Shown: in pieces, positions 41,017 through 49,460 of the stretch
How positions within the stretch are numbered: position 1 is the stretch's first letter
Layout of the letters: each line of letters begins with the position of its first letter
Source of the DNA: Chungangia koreensis
Lineage (GTDB): Bacteria > Bacillota > Bacilli > Bacillales_A > Planococcaceae
Assembly: GCF_042651785.1 (NCBI RefSeq)
Contig: NZ_JBHSEC010000007.1
Coordinates: 124,001-188,000 of the forward strand
Direction: 5' to 3'
Length of the DNA stretch: 64,000 bases
Made by a program: the position numbers and the translations under genes
Notes under the pieces: generated by a model
Database searches by the model: none
Told to the model about the DNA's origin: nothing
Seen by the model: only the letters and a program-made list of their open reading frames with translations

Positions 41017-41686
41017 AGAAGGATTGGAGTCGTTGCTCACTTATTATAAAAGTCAGCCATATGAGGTTACTTTAGTCTATATTACCGGTAGACATCTCCT
41101 TTCAGTTTTAGAACTGATAGAGGAGGAGCATCTCCCAAAACCAGAACTCCTGATCACGGATGTCGGGACGAAAATATTCGAAGGAAAGACGTTAAAGTTG
41201 GACCAAGATTGGCAGAAGAAGATGGAGAAGAGCTGGGAGCCGGAGCGGGTGAAAATGGTGGCAGCAAAATTTGAAGGGTTGATTCCCCAAAATATAGCGG
41301 TTGATACGAGACTGTCTTTTCACGTGTCCAATGACGATGAATTAGTACATGCTTTCGATCGACAACTCAATAGAGAAGGAATCTCCCATAAGCTTATATA
41401 CAGTTCTGGAAAAGATGTGGACATTCTTCCTCCTGATAGCGGAAAGGGAGAAGCGTTAAAGTATATAGTAGAAACTTATGGGTACTCGGACGCCAATTTA
41501 ATGGTTGCAGGGGACTCAGGAAACGATTTGGAAATGCTATCAATTGGCTATCCAGCCGTCGTTGTCGGAAATGCACAAAAGGAATTAGTCACTGAGTTAC
41601 GAGATACCGATTCCATTTACCGCGCAAAAGCTGAATGTGCGGGTGGTATTTTGGAAGCTTGGGAGCACTTTTACGGACAACATTAA
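40958..41686 (+). CDS. HAD phosphatase, sucrose-phosphate-phosphatase-like
   Basis: A 242-residue HAD-type hydrolase. Motif I is DLDGT (Asp11 nucleophile, Asp13), and motif III/IV is GDSGNDLEML. SSGKDVDILPPDSGKGEALKYI in the middle is the region shared by sucrose- and mannosylfructose-phosphate phosphatases. It starts 59 bases inside the glycosyltransferase gene with a perfect GAGGAGG SD at ATG 40958. The two enzymes form one pathway. The exact sugar (sucrose, mannosylfructose or other) is not decided by sequence. Confidence 0.8.
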   Translation: MRDATHLLATDLDGTLVGSKEGLESLLTYYKSQPYEVTLVYITGRHLLSVLELIEEEHLPKPELLITDVGTKIFEGKTLKLDQDWQKKMEKSWEPERVKMVAAKFEGLIPQNIAVDTRLSFHVSNDDELVHAFDRQLNREGISHKLIYSSGKDVDILPPDSGKGEALKYIVETYGYSDANLMVAGDSGNDLEMLSIGYPAVVVGNAQKELVTELRDTDSIYRAKAECAGGILEAWEHFYGQH

Positions 41687-41721
41687 AAATCCTGTCAGCC
41701 ATAGTGGGCGACAGGATTTTT
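41685..41721. terminator. Terminator after the disaccharide genes
   Basis: AAAAATCCTGTC / GACAGGATTTTT, perfect 12-bp stem; also serves the convergent gene ending at 41725. Confidence 0.9.
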
Positions 41722-41724
41722 AGT

Positions 41725-42306
41725 TTAATTAAATTGGGAAAACACATATGAAATAATGTTTACCATCATTAGTAGGGCAAACACAATGCCTATTCCTGCA
41801 GCTACTAAGTTGGACTTCCAAGTATAACCTTTTAACTCCTGTTCAGAAGTAGAGCGGTCCACCTTTCTGAAGTGGAAGATCATGCTGAAATTCATCAGGA
41901 CTAAGAGGAAAAAGACAATAATCAGCATAAGCAAAGGGGGTAATTGAAAGAGTTCTCCACTATCATTAGACTGATATGTATAAGCCTGAATAAAAAGTAT
42001 TAAGCTTAAAATCAAATTCCATATATGAACTGCTTTTCGTTGCTTACCCCATTCATTGCCCATCTTTTCTTTTTCATAGATTGCCACTTTTTCCATGTGT
42101 GGAAAGATGGATTTTGTAGAACTTCCCTTTCTCATTCCGTATACTCCTTGAATAAGAACAATCGTCCCTAACACGAAGAAAAAATGAGTAAATCTGATTG
42201 GATAAAAATAGGTTGTAGCGTAGAATAGCAACATTGCAGTTATAAAGATCCCATTCATTAAACCAACTTGCTTCAATCTCATTTGACCTATCTCTTTTTG
42301 ATCCAT
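41725..42306 (-). CDS. Four-helix membrane protein of unknown function
   Basis: A 193-residue protein with four hydrophobic helices in two pairs: about 14-34 and 40-56, then about 93-110 and 122-145 plus a last helix near 170-190. A positively charged loop lies between. I recognise no family; layout recalls DUF3169-type proteins only loosely. ATG 42306; a GGGGGG run just upstream may act as SD. A precise 21-bp tandem repeat lies upstream in its possible control region. Confidence 0.65.
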   Translation of the reverse strand: MDQKEIGQMRLKQVGLMNGIFITAMLLFYATTYFYPIRFTHFFFVLGTIVLIQGVYGMRKGSSTKSIFPHMEKVAIYEKEKMGNEWGKQRKAVHIWNLILSLILFIQAYTYQSNDSGELFQLPPLLMLIIVFFLLVLMNFSMIFHFRKVDRSTSEQELKGYTWKSNLVAAGIGIVFALLMMVNIISYVFSQFN

Positions 42307-42378
42307 TCCCGAACCCCCCTATATGATAGTATGAAGGAATTTCCACTGAATTCCAATATGAAATGGGGAGAAAGTTGG

Positions 42379-42472
42379 TTAATGCTGATTTAAATCGATT
42401 TAATGCTGAATCAAATGGATTTAATGCTGACTTAATACTGGTTAATGCTGACTCAAGACTATTTAATGCTGA
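42379..42472. repeat. Tandem repeat, five units of exactly 21 bp
   Basis: TTAATGCTGA occurs at 42379, 42400, 42421, 42442 and 42463, always 21 bp apart, with degenerate A/T-rich 11-bp spacers. The phase equals two helical turns. On the minus strand the units are open in one frame and read as imperfect heptads (SALNSLE type), but without a start or SD. Confidence 0.9.
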
Positions 42473-42490
42473 TTCGACATTTGTGAACAG

Positions 42491-42518
42491 AAAAAAACCC
42501 GTCAGAAACGGGTTTTTT
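42491..42518. terminator. Terminator of rlmCD
   Basis: AAAAAACCCGT / ACGGGTTTTTT with a five-base loop, at the 3' end of the minus-strand gene. Confidence 0.85.
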
Positions 42519-42519
42519 G

Positions 42520-43893
42520 TTATTTAAGGGTTAACAAAGTTACGCACTCCACTTGTGCAGTCTGCGGAAACATGTCGACCGGCTGGATATAGGAGACTTC
42601 ATAAATCTTACATAATTGGCTTAAGTCCTTTGCCAACGTAGAAGGGTTACAGGATGTATAGACAAAACGCTTCGGTTTGACCTTCAAGATCGTCTTTAGC
42701 AAACTGTCAGCAAGTCCGGTTCTCGGTGGGTCAACAGTTAATACATCAGGCACATAGCCCTCATTTCTCCACTTAGCAAGCCAATCTTCTGCAGTTCCAA
42801 CAACATATTCAACGTGATCGTAACCGTATTTTTCAGCATTTGCATTGGCATCCTTAATACTATCTGCGATTACATCCATGCCACGTACTTCCTTTGCTTG
42901 GTCAGCCAGCCAAAGACCGATTGTCCCGACACCACAATACGCATCTACGACAGATTCCTTGCCGGTAAGCGCAGCTGCTTTTTTAATTTCATTGTAAAGC
43001 TTGACCGTTTGTTCGGGATTCAACTGGAAAAATGCTCGGGCAGATAAATCGAAAGCAAGCTCTCCTAATTCTTCATGCAAAGTGTCCTTGCCCTGTAACG
43101 TCATCGTTTCGTCCCCGAATATGAGTGAAGTCTTCGCAGGGTTGATATTTTGGACAATCGAAACAATTTTCGGATCCACCGAACGAATTCTTTCTAACAA
43201 AAGGTTTTTCTTTGGCAGTTCCTTTTTAGTTGTCACTAAGGCAACTTGAATCTCCCCGGTTCTAATTCCGGTTCGAACGACTATAGTTCGGATCAATCCC
43301 TTATTCTTCTTCGCATCATAGATCGGGATATTTAATTCGTCCAGGATTCTCTTTACCCCATTCGTGATCCGGGTAGTATCTGGGTGCTGAACGATACAGT
43401 CCTCGATATCAAGGAGCCGATGAGAGTTCTCTGCATATAAGCCTGCTGCGACCCGATTGCCAAGCCGCTTCACTTGGAACTGGCTTTTATTCCGATAGCG
43501 CCATGGATTGTCCATTCCGATTGTCGGATGTACTGTAATGGCAGGAACTAAGTCCTTAACATATTTTTCAAGTGCTTGAATGACTATGTCCCGCTTATGC
43601 TTCAGCTGCTGCGGGTATGCCAAATGCTGTAACTGGCATCCACCGCATAGCTCATAAATGCCGCATTGTGGCTCCTGGCGATGAGGTGAGCGTTTTCGAA
43701 TTGAGTGCACTTTCGCTTCTGCGAAGTTACGTTTAAGTGCAGTGATTTCAGCTGTCACTTCTTCACCGGGAAGCGCACCTTTGACGAAAACGACATTCCG
43801 TTTGAAGTAACCGATCCCTTCTCCGTTAATCCCAAGTCTTTTTATCGTTAAAGGGACTTTTTGTCCCATTTTCATAATTGGTTCTGTCTGCAA
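42520..43893 (-). CDS. rlmCD: 23S rRNA (uracil-C5)-methyltransferase, RlmCD type
   Basis: A 457-residue TrmA-class enzyme. An N-terminal TRAM domain (about 10-65) is followed by [4Fe-4S] cysteines C77, C83 and C86 (CGIYELCGGC) and a fourth in LDIEDCIVQHP. The SAM domain has DAYCGVGTIGLWLA, and the catalytic Cys lies in YTSCNPSTLAKDL with DPPRTGL before it. It makes 5-methyluridine in 23S rRNA. TTG start 43893 with AAAGGAAGTG SD. Next to pdaA, as in the yfj region of B. subtilis. Confidence 0.9.
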   Translation of the reverse strand: MQTEPIMKMGQKVPLTIKRLGINGEGIGYFKRNVVFVKGALPGEEVTAEITALKRNFAEAKVHSIRKRSPHRQEPQCGIYELCGGCQLQHLAYPQQLKHKRDIVIQALEKYVKDLVPAITVHPTIGMDNPWRYRNKSQFQVKRLGNRVAAGLYAENSHRLLDIEDCIVQHPDTTRITNGVKRILDELNIPIYDAKKNKGLIRTIVVRTGIRTGEIQVALVTTKKELPKKNLLLERIRSVDPKIVSIVQNINPAKTSLIFGDETMTLQGKDTLHEELGELAFDLSARAFFQLNPEQTVKLYNEIKKAAALTGKESVVDAYCGVGTIGLWLADQAKEVRGMDVIADSIKDANANAEKYGYDHVEYVVGTAEDWLAKWRNEGYVPDVLTVDPPRTGLADSLLKTILKVKPKRFVYTSCNPSTLAKDLSQLCKIYEVSYIQPVDMFPQTAQVECVTLLTLK

Positions 43894-43942
43894 AACGATT
43901 CACTTCCTTTAATTCCACATCCTCCTATTATATAGAAGAAAC

Positions 43943-44752
43943 TTATTGAATTAAAGGATATGGCAATCCTTCATAATTGGCTACCAAATCATCCAACGAT
44001 GCAAATGTATAACCCTTCTTCTTAGCGTCACGGATAAAATCCGGAAGTCCATCCGAATTGTCCGGGGAAACAGTATGCATAAGGACAATCGCGCCAGGAT
44101 GAATTTGCTTCATCAGCTCATTATAAGCATATTGACCGCCTTTCTTACGATCGCGGTGCCAATCGATGAAAGCGACAGACCAAAAGATATGCCTATAGCC
44201 GAGGTCATTTCCTACCTTTAACACTTGTTCATTGAAGGTCCCTTCAGGCGGGCGTGTGTAGATCGTCCGTTTTTGACCTGTCAGTTCCTCTAACCGTTTA
44301 TCAAAATTTTTCCATTCTTTCTCCATGCCTTCCGGACTTAACCTTGCCAGATTTGGATGACCGTAAGAATGGTTGCCGATCATATGTCCATCTTTTATCA
44401 TCCTTTTAACTAAATCAGTCGCGCTTTCCAAATAGTGCCCAGTTAAAAAGAACGTTGCTGGTACATTTTCGGTTTTTAACGTATCTAAGATCGATTCCGT
44501 ATAACCTGCTTCATAGCCATTATCGAATGTTAAATAAATGACTTTTTGATCTGGTGAACCTTTATAAATTGCGCCATATTGGTCAAGAAGAGTATTAAAT
44601 TCTGCACCCGCATCGGGAGGGATCTCATTCACTGCTTTTTTGAATCCCCAATGCAGTTCTTTTTCAGCAGCAGAAGAAAATGGATTAAAGGCGATCCCGG
44701 TTAAAAGAATGGCAGAAGCAAATAAGATGCCAACTGTATGCTTGAGTTTCAA
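43943..44752 (-). CDS. pdaA: Delta-lactam-forming polysaccharide deacetylase PdaA (sporulation)
   Basis: A 269-residue secreted deacetylase: signal peptide (about 1-28), then a NodB domain with YLTFDNGYEAG (TFDNG is PdaA-typical rather than TFDDG), metal-binding HSYGHPN, RPPEGTF, and HPGAIVLMHTV near the end. PdaA removes the acetyl group from N-acetylmuramic acid to make muramic delta-lactam of the spore cortex, needed for germination. It is good evidence that the organism forms spores. TTG start with GGAAGTG SD. Confidence 0.93.
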   Translation of the reverse strand: MKLKHTVGILFASAILLTGIAFNPFSSAAEKELHWGFKKAVNEIPPDAGAEFNTLLDQYGAIYKGSPDQKVIYLTFDNGYEAGYTESILDTLKTENVPATFFLTGHYLESATDLVKRMIKDGHMIGNHSYGHPNLARLSPEGMEKEWKNFDKRLEELTGQKRTIYTRPPEGTFNEQVLKVGNDLGYRHIFWSVAFIDWHRDRKKGGQYAYNELMKQIHPGAIVLMHTVSPDNSDGLPDFIRDAKKKGYTFASLDDLVANYEGLPYPLIQ

Positions 44753-44880
44753 ACTTCACACTTCCTTTTCTTTTTACTAATAGGTTGCAACATTCACCCG
44801 GTTCTATGCAGGGAATGAGCAGAAGCATTTCAATGCTTGTCCTTTTAGAGGTATAATTTTAAAGGGGAAGAGGTGGAAGT

Positions 44881-45693
44881 ATGTCGGAAATTACGAAAAT
44901 CTCAAGGCAAAAAAAGAATGCTGAGCGTTATAATATATATTTGGACAACAAATATGCTTTTAGCGTAGATGAGAACGTACTTGTCCAGTTCCAGCTCACA
45001 AAAGGGAAAGAGCTCGATGACTTAACAATCGATGAAATGGTTTTCGAGGATGAAGTGAGAAAGGCTTTTAATAAGGCTCTCCATTATTTAGGATTCCGTA
45101 TGCGCAGCGAATTTGAAGTGAAGAAAAAATTATTGGATTCCGAATTTGGTGAGGCGGTTGTATTAGAAGCGATCCAGAAACTGAATGAACTAGGTTTTTT
45201 AAATGATGAGACCTTTACACAGGCATTATTGAATACGCAAAAGGCAACAGGCAAGAAAGGACCGAAATCGATCCGGCAGGAATTTCGGAAAAAAGGCATC
45301 GATAAAGAACTCCAGGAAGAAATCTTATCCACCTATTCAGAAAAAGAGCAGATTTCCATAGCAACAGAACTCGCTGAGAAGGTTGCCAGAACGGAGCGGG
45401 GGAAAACTCCATTCCAAGTAAAGCAAAAAATACAGGAAACCCTCTTGCGAAAGGGCTATGGCTTTGAGGTGATTGGACAAGTTGTTGAGATAGTGGAAAT
45501 TGAATTAGAAGAAGACGACTGGGATCTACTCCTGAATAAGCAAGGAGAAAAAATCTGGAACAAATATAGCGGGAAATATAAGGGTTCGGAACTCCATTAT
45601 AGGGTAAAACAAGCACTGTATCAAAAAGGAGTTCCATCAGAGAGAATTGACCGATTTATCGAGCGGAAAGAGGCAGAAGAAGATGGAGAATGA
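44881..45693 (+). CDS. recX: Regulatory protein RecX
   Basis: A 270-residue, all-helical protein built of three-helix RecX repeats (LHYLGFRMRSEFEVKKKL, FLNDETFTQALLN, KGPKSIRQEFRKKGI). RecX modulates RecA filaments in recombination and repair. A TATAAT -10 lies about 25 bases before the ATG; AAGAGGTGG is the SD. It overlaps yfhH by 11 bases. Length matches B. subtilis RecX. Confidence 0.92.
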   Translation: MSEITKISRQKKNAERYNIYLDNKYAFSVDENVLVQFQLTKGKELDDLTIDEMVFEDEVRKAFNKALHYLGFRMRSEFEVKKKLLDSEFGEAVVLEAIQKLNELGFLNDETFTQALLNTQKATGKKGPKSIRQEFRKKGIDKELQEEILSTYSEKEQISIATELAEKVARTERGKTPFQVKQKIQETLLRKGYGFEVIGQVVEIVEIELEEDDWDLLLNKQGEKIWNKYSGKYKGSELHYRVKQALYQKGVPSERIDRFIERKEAEEDGE

Positions 45694-46015
45694 AAAGAAA
45701 TATAGTGATATGACAGAGGCTGAGTTACGGAAAGAAATTGCTGATTTGAAGGAACGGTCACGAAAAGCTGAACAGCTTGGAATCGTAAATGAATTTGCCG
45801 TACTTGAACGTAAAGCGATCATGGCGAGAGCTTACTTAATGGATCCTGCTGAATTCAAAAAAGGTGAAGTATATCGGATTGAAGGGGACCCTGGAGTCTT
45901 TTTCAAAATCGATTATCTAAAAGGCCGTTTTGCTTGGGGGCATCGATTAGGAGGAGACAATTATATTGAAGCTCTACCGATTTCAATGCTCACATCTTTA
46001 AAGGAGGGAAAATAA
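45683..46015 (+). CDS. yfhH: YfhH family protein
   Basis: A 110-residue cytoplasmic protein: an N-terminal helical hairpin (YSDMTEAELRKEIADLKERSRKAEQLGI and VLERKAIMARAYL) followed by a small beta domain (GEVYRIEGDPGVFFKIDYLKGRFAWG), the pattern of YfhH. Function unknown. ATG 45683 lies inside the recX end; the frame is open 12 codons further upstream but family proteins start here. Second gene of recX-yfhH-yfhJ. Confidence 0.88.
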   Translation: MENEKKYSDMTEAELRKEIADLKERSRKAEQLGIVNEFAVLERKAIMARAYLMDPAEFKKGEVYRIEGDPGVFFKIDYLKGRFAWGHRLGGDNYIEALPISMLTSLKEGK

Positions 46016-46285
46016 GTGGAAAGTAAAATTAATCAACTCACATTAGAATTATTAAAGAAAAACAATATGATTTCTGTGAACAAAGCACGTGCTTGGATTG
46101 AATTGTTGTGGTCAGATTTCGAAGCAACTTACGCGAAGGCGGGTTATGACTATAATGGACCGGAAGTGACGGAGAAAGTAATCCGTCAATGGATTAACTC
46201 CTACGGGAAAAAATTGCACGAATTTGCTGCAACAAACCCAAAATACGCACACCTACTGCAAGACAATGATTCATCTCTACAATAA
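46016..46285 (+). CDS. yfhJ: WVELL-type protein YfhJ
   Basis: An 89-residue acidic/helical protein with the WIELLWSDFEATYAKAGYDY segment that defines the YfhJ (WVELL) family; ending NPKYAHLL also conserved. Unknown function. GTG start directly after the yfhH stop, with AAAGGAGGG eight bases upstream. Last gene of the recX unit. Confidence 0.9.
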   Translation: MESKINQLTLELLKKNNMISVNKARAWIELLWSDFEATYAKAGYDYNGPEVTEKVIRQWINSYGKKLHEFAATNPKYAHLLQDNDSSLQ

Positions 46286-46286
46286 C

Positions 46287-46322
46287 AAAGCATGAGCCAA
46301 CACTCTGTTGACTCATGCTCTT
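46287..46322. terminator. Terminator between yfhJ and yfhP
   Basis: GCATGAG(C)CAAC / GTTGACTCATGC, used by both convergent genes; T tracts are short. Confidence 0.7.
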
Positions 46323-47307
46323 AGTCTATGGGTAAAAAACTTAACTTCTTATGCAATTTATCCTCGCTGAAGATCCACCCTGTATAGGAATTGACGATTT
46401 CCAAGTCATCATTTAAGTGGGCAACCGCAACGAATGGATAATACCCGTTGCTGCGATACCTTAAGTCGATTAATCGTACTTCATGGAGATGCCCTAAGTC
46501 GGTAATCTTCCACCTGTTGATCGGTGAAAATGAACAAAAGGCAGAAATGTTTTTATCTTTCATGGCTGCTCGGACAAGTGGGGTATCCGGGAGTTCTTTC
46601 CGTTCGAATTTGTCATACATCGTAACAGAGCGTCCATACGCCCGCCCAACATAGTGATGTGTCTTCGTTGTGGCGGCAATTCGCCATTGGAAGAATCGCA
46701 TAGTCGGGGCGACAATAATTTCTTCCGGCTCATCAGGGAGTACATGCTTCACTGCATTTCGAACGGCAGCCTGTAATCCGAATCGGATAATATAGTAGAT
46801 TGTTAGGATTCCGTATAAACTTAGCATAGTCCATACGGGGTTTATGCCAAATATCCATAGGAGAATCGCCACGACGTGTAGACCGAAAATAATTGGGTCA
46901 AATGTATTGATTACGCCGAGTGCAACCCATTTGTCGGAAAATGGCCGAAGTGCCTGGGTTCCGTAAGCGTTAAATATATCAACGAAAACATGAAGAAACA
47001 CAGCCAAGAAAGACCAGAGCCATAAGTGAAGAAAATTAGCATCCTGGAAGAAAAACCAAATGGCGATGGATATTAGTAACGGCCATGTAAGAACAGCCGG
47101 AATAGAATGTGTCGCACCACGATGGTGACGGATATAAACTGCATTATTCCGCAGTTTCAGGACAGTATCGATATCTGGTGCTTGGGAACCGATCATGACG
47201 CCGGCCACAACGGCTGTGGCTGTCGCACCATGAGCTGCAACCATTGGGTCAATTGTGGCTAAACCACTTAAGGCGATTCCCATAACAACGTGTGTACCAG
47301 TGTCCAA
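46321..47307 (-). CDS. yfhP: Membrane-bound metal-dependent hydrolase YfhP
   Basis: A 328-residue protein of the YdjM/YfhP family. Four to five membrane helices in the first ~200 residues hold the metal site: THVVMG, APDIDTV, HHRGATHS and HVFVDIFNAYG (His and Asp ligands). A soluble C-terminal part follows. TTG 47307 has AAGGAG with nine-base spacing and gives the family start MDTGTHVVMG; ATG 47316 lies on the SD. Remembered as a repressor or modulator of yfhQ/fabL-region genes, otherwise unproven. Confidence 0.85.
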   Translation of the reverse strand: MDTGTHVVMGIALSGLATIDPMVAAHGATATAVVAGVMIGSQAPDIDTVLKLRNNAVYIRHHRGATHSIPAVLTWPLLISIAIWFFFQDANFLHLWLWSFLAVFLHVFVDIFNAYGTQALRPFSDKWVALGVINTFDPIIFGLHVVAILLWIFGINPVWTMLSLYGILTIYYIIRFGLQAAVRNAVKHVLPDEPEEIIVAPTMRFFQWRIAATTKTHHYVGRAYGRSVTMYDKFERKELPDTPLVRAAMKDKNISAFCSFSPINRWKITDLGHLHEVRLIDLRYRSNGYYPFVAVAHLNDDLEIVNSYTGWIFSEDKLHKKLSFLPID

Positions 47308-47341
47308 TTTCCTCATCTCCTTACTTCAAGATGTAGATTTT

Positions 47342-47370
47342 TTGCAATAGAGACTATCTACGTCCATTAT
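47342..47370 (+). promoter_or_regulatory. mutY promoter
   Basis: TTGCAA (47342-47347), 17 bases, CATTAT (47365-47370). Confidence 0.45.
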
Positions 47371-47414
47371 ACCCTACATTTTATTGACATAATCTATTGA
47401 CATTGGAGGATATC

Positions 47415-48449
47415 GTGGAGAATTTTGATCAAAAAGAAGCCTTTCGACAAGCGTTAACCGGTTGGTTCAATGCTGAAAAACGAGACTTGCCGTGGAGACA
47501 AACAAAGGATCCTTATAAAATTTGGGTTTCCGAGGTCATGCTTCAGCAAACAAGGGTAGACACGGTTATCCCATATTATGAGCGATTTATCGACGCATTT
47601 CCGACGATTCACGATTTAGCAAATGCACCTGAAGATGTATTGCTGAAGAAATGGGAAGGATTGGGGTATTATTCAAGGGCCAGAAATCTTCAGGCTGGAG
47701 TCCGGGAAGTAGTGGAACAATACAACGGAATTGTCCCTGACAACAGACCAACAATTTCATCCTTAAAAGGAGTCGGCCCATATACTGCAGGCGCTATTTT
47801 GAGTATAGCTTATGGAAAACCAGAACATGCAGTAGACGGAAATGTCATGCGGGTGCTTTCCCGAATTCTGTTAATAACAGAAGACATTGCAAAACCTAAA
47901 ACAAGAAAGATTTTTGAAGCGGCCGTGACCAATCTCATTGACCATGAAGATCCTTCCTCATTCAACCAAGGACTAATGGAGCTCGGTGCCCTGATTTGCA
48001 CGCCCACCTCACCAAAATGTCTACTTTGTCCGGTTCGGGATTTCTGCCAAGCCTTTCATGAAGGGAAGGAACGAGCTCTCCCAGTTAAAACAAAGGCGAA
48101 AAAGACGAAGGAAATCCAGTTTCTTTCGCTTGTGATTCAAAATGAACAAGGAAAATGGCTCATGGAGAAACGTCCTAAAGGCGGCCTTCTGGCAGACATG
48201 TGGCAGTTTCCGTTAGTTGAGTCTCTAACTGATGACGTCAAAAATGTTTATGGGATTGAAAAAGCGAGCCTTTTTTTGGAGTTCAAACATATCTTTTCCC
48301 ATCTTACATGGAATATTAAATGCATGGCAGCTCATAGTACAAAGGCTGACGACCTAAGTGAAAATTGCAGATGGTTTTCTGAAGAAGAGATGGAAGAACT
48401 CCCATTGCCGGTTCCAATGCAAAAAATAAAGAATGAAGTCATGAAATAA
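47415..48449 (+). CDS. mutY: A/G-specific adenine DNA glycosylase MutY
   Basis: A 344-residue repair enzyme that removes adenine opposite 8-oxoguanine. HhH-GPD domain with catalytic Glu in SEVMLQQTRVDTV and Asp in HAVDGNVMRVLSR; [4Fe-4S] cluster CTPTSPKCLLCPVRDFC (C-x6-C-x2-C-x5-C). The C-terminal MutT-like domain (about 225-344) recognises 8-oxoG. GTG 47415 with GGAGG SD; the six upstream codons of the longer frame overlap that SD. Confidence 0.93.
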   Translation: MENFDQKEAFRQALTGWFNAEKRDLPWRQTKDPYKIWVSEVMLQQTRVDTVIPYYERFIDAFPTIHDLANAPEDVLLKKWEGLGYYSRARNLQAGVREVVEQYNGIVPDNRPTISSLKGVGPYTAGAILSIAYGKPEHAVDGNVMRVLSRILLITEDIAKPKTRKIFEAAVTNLIDHEDPSSFNQGLMELGALICTPTSPKCLLCPVRDFCQAFHEGKERALPVKTKAKKTKEIQFLSLVIQNEQGKWLMEKRPKGGLLADMWQFPLVESLTDDVKNVYGIEKASLFLEFKHIFSHLTWNIKCMAAHSTKADDLSENCRWFSEEEMEELPLPVPMQKIKNEVMK

Positions 48450-48533
48450 GATGCAATTTACAAACGCCGCTTATGCATTATGACCAATCAAAAAGAGCCG
48501 ATGAAACATTTTAAAATATTTTTAAAAACCTCC

Positions 48534-48562
48534 GAATAGTTCTCAAAGAACAGCGCATCATA
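48534..48562 (+). promoter_or_regulatory. Sigma-G promoter of the SASP gene
   Basis: GAATA (48534-48538), 17 bases, CATCATA (48556-48562); fits the forespore sigma-G consensus GHATR / CATNHTA. Confidence 0.7.
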
Positions 48563-48583
48563 ATGCTCGGAGGTGAAAATCCA

Positions 48584-48766
48584 ATGGCAAAGAAGAACTT
48601 CAACAACTTTGGTTCCAAAACTGACGTTCAGAAAGTCCGTCAACAAAACCAGGGCGCTGAATTCGGTTCTGAAACCGACGTACAAGAAGTACGCCAACAA
48701 AACCAGCAAGCTGAAGCTAACAAGCAAAAGGCTTCTGGGCGTGCTAATAACTTCGAGTCACGATAA
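48584..48766 (+). CDS. sspE: Gamma-type small acid-soluble spore protein
   Basis: A 60-residue, Gln/Asn-rich, Trp-free protein with two repeats of the gamma-SASP motif (FGSKTDVQKVRQQNQ and FGSETDVQEVRQQNQ), each with a germination-protease-like cleavage region FGSET. Gamma-SASP store amino acids in the spore. Two repeats rather than the usual two to three plus; on the short side. ATG 48584 with CGGAGGTG SD. Behind a sigma-G-like promoter and before its own terminator. Confidence 0.92.
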   Translation: MAKKNFNNFGSKTDVQKVRQQNQGAEFGSETDVQEVRQQNQQAEANKQKASGRANNFESR

Positions 48767-48780
48767 ATTTTCACCCAAGG

Positions 48781-48807
48781 CAGCGGAGGATCCCCTCCGC
48801 TGTTTTT
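48781..48807 (+). terminator. Terminator of sspE
   Basis: CAGCGGAGG / CCTCCGCTG, perfect 9-bp stem, loop ATCC, then TTTTT. Confidence 0.93.
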
Positions 48808-48881
48808 CGTTTTACTACACGTTTCTGGGCAAAATTGCTATAATGAATGGATAACGCGACGGCTAAAGGTGGTCTAAAACT

Positions 48882-49427
48882 ATGGCAATACCTTCAGAAG
48901 GAGAGAACATACAAATACATAGCTACAAACATAATGGACAGATCCACCGGGTATGGCAGGAAACGATCGTATTAAAAGGTACAAAAAATATTGTCATCGG
49001 CGCAAATGAAAGGACCCTCGTCACTGAATCAGACGGCCGCACTTGGCTGACAAGAGAGCCCTCTATCTGTTACTTTCACGCAGAACACTGGTTCAATATT
49101 ATCTGCATGCTAAGAGAAGACGGTGTATATTACTACTGCAATATGAGCTCGCCCTTTGTCTATGACAACCAATCACTGAAATATATCGACTATGATTTGG
49201 ATGTCAAGGTTTTCCCGGATATGTCCTATACTTTACTGGACGAAGATGAGTACGAAGCCCATAGAAAAGAGATGGGTTATCCGGAAGTCATTGATAAAAT
49301 TCTATACCGTAATCTGGACAAGTTATATAGTTGGATCAAACAACGGAAAGGGCCGTTTGCACCTGATTTCATTAATGTATGGACGAACCGGCATCACTTT
49401 CATAAACAGCTTAGATTTCACGATTAA
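48882..49427 (+). CDS. ntdP: Nucleoside tri-/diphosphate phosphatase Ntdp (DUF402)
   Basis: A 181-residue protein of the DUF402/FomD fold (YgaC type). The catalytic area is visible as YYCNMSSPFVYDNQSLKYIDYDLDVKVFPD with Tyr, Asn and three Asp that bind metal. It hydrolyses nucleoside tri- and diphosphates and also acts in stress or virulence in Staphylococcus. ATG 48882 with AAGGTGG SD. In the same place as in B. subtilis (between sspE and ygaD). Confidence 0.9.
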   Translation: MAIPSEGENIQIHSYKHNGQIHRVWQETIVLKGTKNIVIGANERTLVTESDGRTWLTREPSICYFHAEHWFNIICMLREDGVYYYCNMSSPFVYDNQSLKYIDYDLDVKVFPDMSYTLLDEDEYEAHRKEMGYPEVIDKILYRNLDKLYSWIKQRKGPFAPDFINVWTNRHHFHKQLRFHD

Positions 49428-49460
49428 CGGGTAAACCAGTTCCAAGGCTTCAACGATTTA

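Noticed and set aside
42074..42480. Minus-strand frame reading the 21-bp repeat as heptads and continuing into a 90-residue frame
   Set aside because: No start or SD, and it continues as a shadow in another frame of the 41725-42306 gene.
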